Assembly: GCA_937943665.1 (NCBI GenBank)
Contig: CALEAR010000135.1
Span: 1 to 7,601, forward strand
Reading direction: 5' to 3'
Length of the DNA stretch: 7,601 nucleotides
From: an uncultured Alcanivoracaceae bacterium
GTDB taxonomy: Bacteria; Pseudomonadota; Gammaproteobacteria; Pseudomonadales; Alcanivoracaceae
The notes below the pieces were generated by a model that saw nothing but the letters and a program-made list of their open reading frames with translations, did no database searches and was not told the origin of the DNA. Shown here piece by piece: positions 6,503-7,601 of this stretch. The translations under genes were made by a program, and so were the position numbers. Numbering within the stretch: position 1 is the first letter of the stretch; each line of letters begins with the position of its first letter.

Positions 6503-6536
6503 ATCGTTTACTTTAACTGGCTGTTACTATAACGAT
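6503..6536. repeat. Nested dyad between crp and the OsmC gene
   Basis: ATCGTT (6503-6508) is inverted as AACGAT (6531-6536). Inside it TAAC (6514-6517) is inverted as GTTA (6523-6526) around TGGCT. The two pairs are almost concentric, with 5-nt and 4-nt linkers. The inner arms are short, so chance cannot be excluded. A candidate -10, TATAAC, overlaps the right side, which would suit an operator. Confidence 0.35.
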
Positions 6537-6636
6537 TTTAATAACAAAGTCTGATATCAAGTCTACAAAATCCACATTTATTTTATGAGTGGATGCGTAA
6601 TCGCTTGCTCTTATTTCATAACAAACCTTTTAAGCT

Positions 6637-6642
6637 AAGGAG
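6637..6642 (+). promoter_or_regulatory. Ribosome binding site of the OsmC-family gene
   Basis: A perfect AAGGAG lies six bases ahead of the ATG at 6649. This is the strongest ribosome site in the window. It fixes the start and suggests high expression when the gene is transcribed. Confidence 0.85.
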
Positions 6643-6648
6643 AACATT

Positions 6649-7068
6649 ATGCGTGCAACAGTGAGTTGGCAGGGTGAGGTAAAGTTTCTGGCAGAGTCAG
6701 GCACAGGGCACAACGTGGTATTGGATGGTCCAGCGGATCATGGCGGGAAAAATCAGGGGCCACGTCCCATGGAAATGTTATTAATGGGTGTGGGCGGTTG
6801 TGCTTCTTTTGATGTGATGAGTATTTTAAAAAAATCCTGCCAAGCGGTGGAGGATTGCCGTTGTGAGTTAACGGCTGAGCGTGCGGATGCGGTGCCCGCG
6901 GTATTTACTAAAATCCATTTGCATTTTGTGGTGAAAGGGAAGGCGTTAAAAGAAAACATGGTGAAGCGAGCGGTGAATTTATCGGCAGAAAAGTATTGCT
7001 CCGCTTCTATTATGTTATCGAAGGCAGGTGTGGAAATTACACACAGCTATGAGGTATTAAGCGATTAA
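6649..7068 (+). CDS. yhfA: OsmC family protein, YhfA type
   Basis: OsmC-family proteins are small cytosolic dimers; OsmC and Ohr members reduce organic hydroperoxides through a pair of cysteines, while the YhfA branch has no firmly known substrate. This 139-residue protein follows E. coli YhfA along its length: an N-terminal strand pair VSWQGEVKFLAESGTGH, then GPRPMEMLLMGVGGCASFDVMSIL (37-60) with the first cysteine C51, then the strand TKIHLHFVVKG (87-97), and LSAEKYCSASIML (111-123) with the second cysteine C117. Both expected cysteines and the conserved Glu (E42) of the first helix are present, so redox activity is plausible. Extra cysteines occur at 64, 70 and 72. It is divergent from crp, an arrangement shared with enterics, and is followed by a hairpin before convergent coq7. 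Confidence 0.93.
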   Translation: MRATVSWQGEVKFLAESGTGHNVVLDGPADHGGKNQGPRPMEMLLMGVGGCASFDVMSILKKSCQAVEDCRCELTAERADAVPAVFTKIHLHFVVKGKALKENMVKRAVNLSAEKYCSASIMLSKAGVEITHSYEVLSD

Positions 7069-7094
7069 TATAAAGAGGAAAGAAGGCCTGATTT

Positions 7095-7131
7095 GCCACC
7101 TAGGGCATGGTTCCTAGGTGGCTTTACTATT
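7095..7131. terminator. Hairpin terminator between convergent OsmC and coq7 genes
   Basis: GCCACCTAGG (7095-7104) and CCTAGGTGGC (7113-7122) form a perfect 10-bp stem with an 8-nt loop. On the plus strand TTTACTATTT follows, a broken T-tract. On the minus strand the tail is AAATCAGG, which lacks Ts. It probably ends the OsmC message; its efficiency for coq7 is doubtful. Confidence 0.7.
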
Positions 7132-7601
7132 TAAAGGCGATAAGTGCTAAACGTCATGACCTTACTCATTAAGGTCATACTCACTTTAATGGGTAAAGGG
7201 AGGGTGGCGCCCCCCGCCTGTTCAGCGGTGGTGGCATGCTTTAGCTCATCTTCTCGCATTTGTAGCAAAATGGCGCGGGAGCGTTCATCACTTTCTGGAA
7301 TTTGGGCTAAATGGCTATCAAGGTGGCGCACCACTTGGTGCTCTGTTTCGGCCACAAAGCCCAAACTCCATTTATCGCCAATGAGCCCAGCGGTGGCACC
7401 TATACCATAGGAAAGAGCATAAAAAATAGGGTTGAGCTTGCTTGGGCCACTGCCAAGTTCACGCAAACGTTCTTCGCACCATGCCAAATGATCCTCTTCT
7501 TCCTTGGCGGCTTCCTCCATGGCGTGGCGTACATTAGGTAGCTTAGCAGTAGCTGCTTGGCCTTGATAAAGCCCTTGGGCACACACTTCTCCGGTGTGGT
7601 T
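7131..7601 (-). CDS. coq7: 3-demethoxyubiquinol 3-hydroxylase (Coq7), 5' end outside window
   Basis: Coq7 hydroxylates the demethoxyubiquinone ring in the penultimate part of ubiquinone synthesis, as a membrane-associated di-iron protein. The visible 156 residues run from the right edge to the stop. The frame stays open at the edge and reads [15 protein letters not shown], so the true start lies beyond it; I estimate some 55-60 residues are missing by comparison with the usual length. Di-iron ligands are visible in the expected order: Glu of TGEV, EEEDH (ExxH type), ETEH and EDELKH (ExxH type). The segment [19 protein letters not shown] is hydrophobic and fits membrane attachment. The coq7/vfr neighbourhood is known in Pseudomonas, but the speD gene found there between the OsmC and coq7 genes is absent here. 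UbiF, the flavin enzyme for the same step in E. coli, is unrelated. Confidence 0.96.
   Translation of the reverse strand, partial: NHTGEVCAQGLYQGQAATAKLPNVRHAMEEAAKEEEDHLAWCEERLRELGSGPSKLNPIFYALSYGIGATAGLIGDKWSLGFVAETEHQVVRHLDSHLAQIPESDERSRAILLQMREDELKHATTAEQAGGATLPLPIKVSMTLMSKVMTFSTYRL

Larger units (their letters stand above)
6364..6648. promoter_or_regulatory. Divergent crp / OsmC-family intergenic region
   Basis: This 285-nt AT-rich gap separates two divergent genes and should contain both promoters. On the minus strand a weak crp promoter candidate is TTGTAG (6426-6431) with CAATAT (6403-6408), 17 nt apart. On the plus strand TATAAC (6528-6533) is -10-like but has no clear -35. CCTGTTTAA occurs twice (6366-6374 and 6409-6417); the copy nearer crp covers its ribosome-binding region. 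Two imperfect dyads are listed separately. I see no TGTGA/TCACA pair, no tRNA and no convincing small gene. Confidence 0.5.

Noticed and set aside
7144..7541. Plus-strand open frames opposite coq7
   Set aside because: The minus strand encodes clear di-iron motifs of Coq7, so the plus-strand frames are shadows.
1..7601. Mobile element, CRISPR array, tRNA/rRNA or defence-system signatures
   Set aside because: No transposase or integrase, terminal repeats, regularly spaced repeats or RNA-gene structure was seen. All coding space is taken by housekeeping and envelope genes of even composition.

Overview
The window looks like a chromosomal segment of a Gram-negative gammaproteobacterium. The evidence is a CRP protein very close to Pseudomonas Vfr and E. 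coli CRP, lipopolysaccharide inner-core genes (hldE, Kdo kinase), a DMQ hydroxylase of ubiquinone synthesis (coq7) and Pseudomonas-like trpD and trpC. Gene content resembles the trpGDC-vfr-OsmC-coq7 neighbourhood of Pseudomonas, although several genes differ. I cannot name the genus from sequence alone. A marine or environmental relative of Pseudomonadales/Oceanospirillales/Cellvibrionales is an inference.

Layout. Positions 2-2702, plus strand: a tightly packed tryptophan unit. It holds the 3' end of trpE, then trpD (1-nt overlap), trpC (3-nt gap) and an SRPBCC/START-like protein (2-nt gap), and closes with a strong hairpin terminator. Positions 2757-4828, minus strand: hldE followed 23 nt later by a secreted YceI-family protein, convergent on the trp unit and sharing its terminator. 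A 175-nt AT-rich gap with short inverted repeats separates hldE from a divergent Kdo kinase gene (5004-5711, plus). That gene runs convergently into crp/vfr (5731-6363, minus) with only 19 nt between. A 285-nt AT-rich gap containing two imperfect dyads separates crp from a divergent yhfA-type OsmC gene (6649-7068, plus), as in E. coli. After a hairpin, coq7 (minus) runs off the right edge.

How the genes work together. TrpE, TrpD and TrpC catalyse successive parts of the chorismate-to-indole-glycerol-phosphate route. HldE makes the activated heptose, and the Kdo kinase phosphorylates the Kdo that carries the core, so these two act on the same lipopolysaccharide inner core. CRP/Vfr is a global cAMP regulator. 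OsmC/YhfA is a presumed thiol peroxidase-like protein, and Coq7 acts in ubiquinone synthesis.

I found no mobile element, tRNA, rRNA, CRISPR array or defence system, and nothing that looks like a new multi-gene system. The points most worth following are the absence of trpG between trpE and trpD, an Asn-to-Gly change in the TrpD anthranilate-site motif, the SRPBCC gene coupled to trpC, the crp-yhfA intergenic dyads, and the insertion of four envelope and LPS-related genes between trpC and crp.
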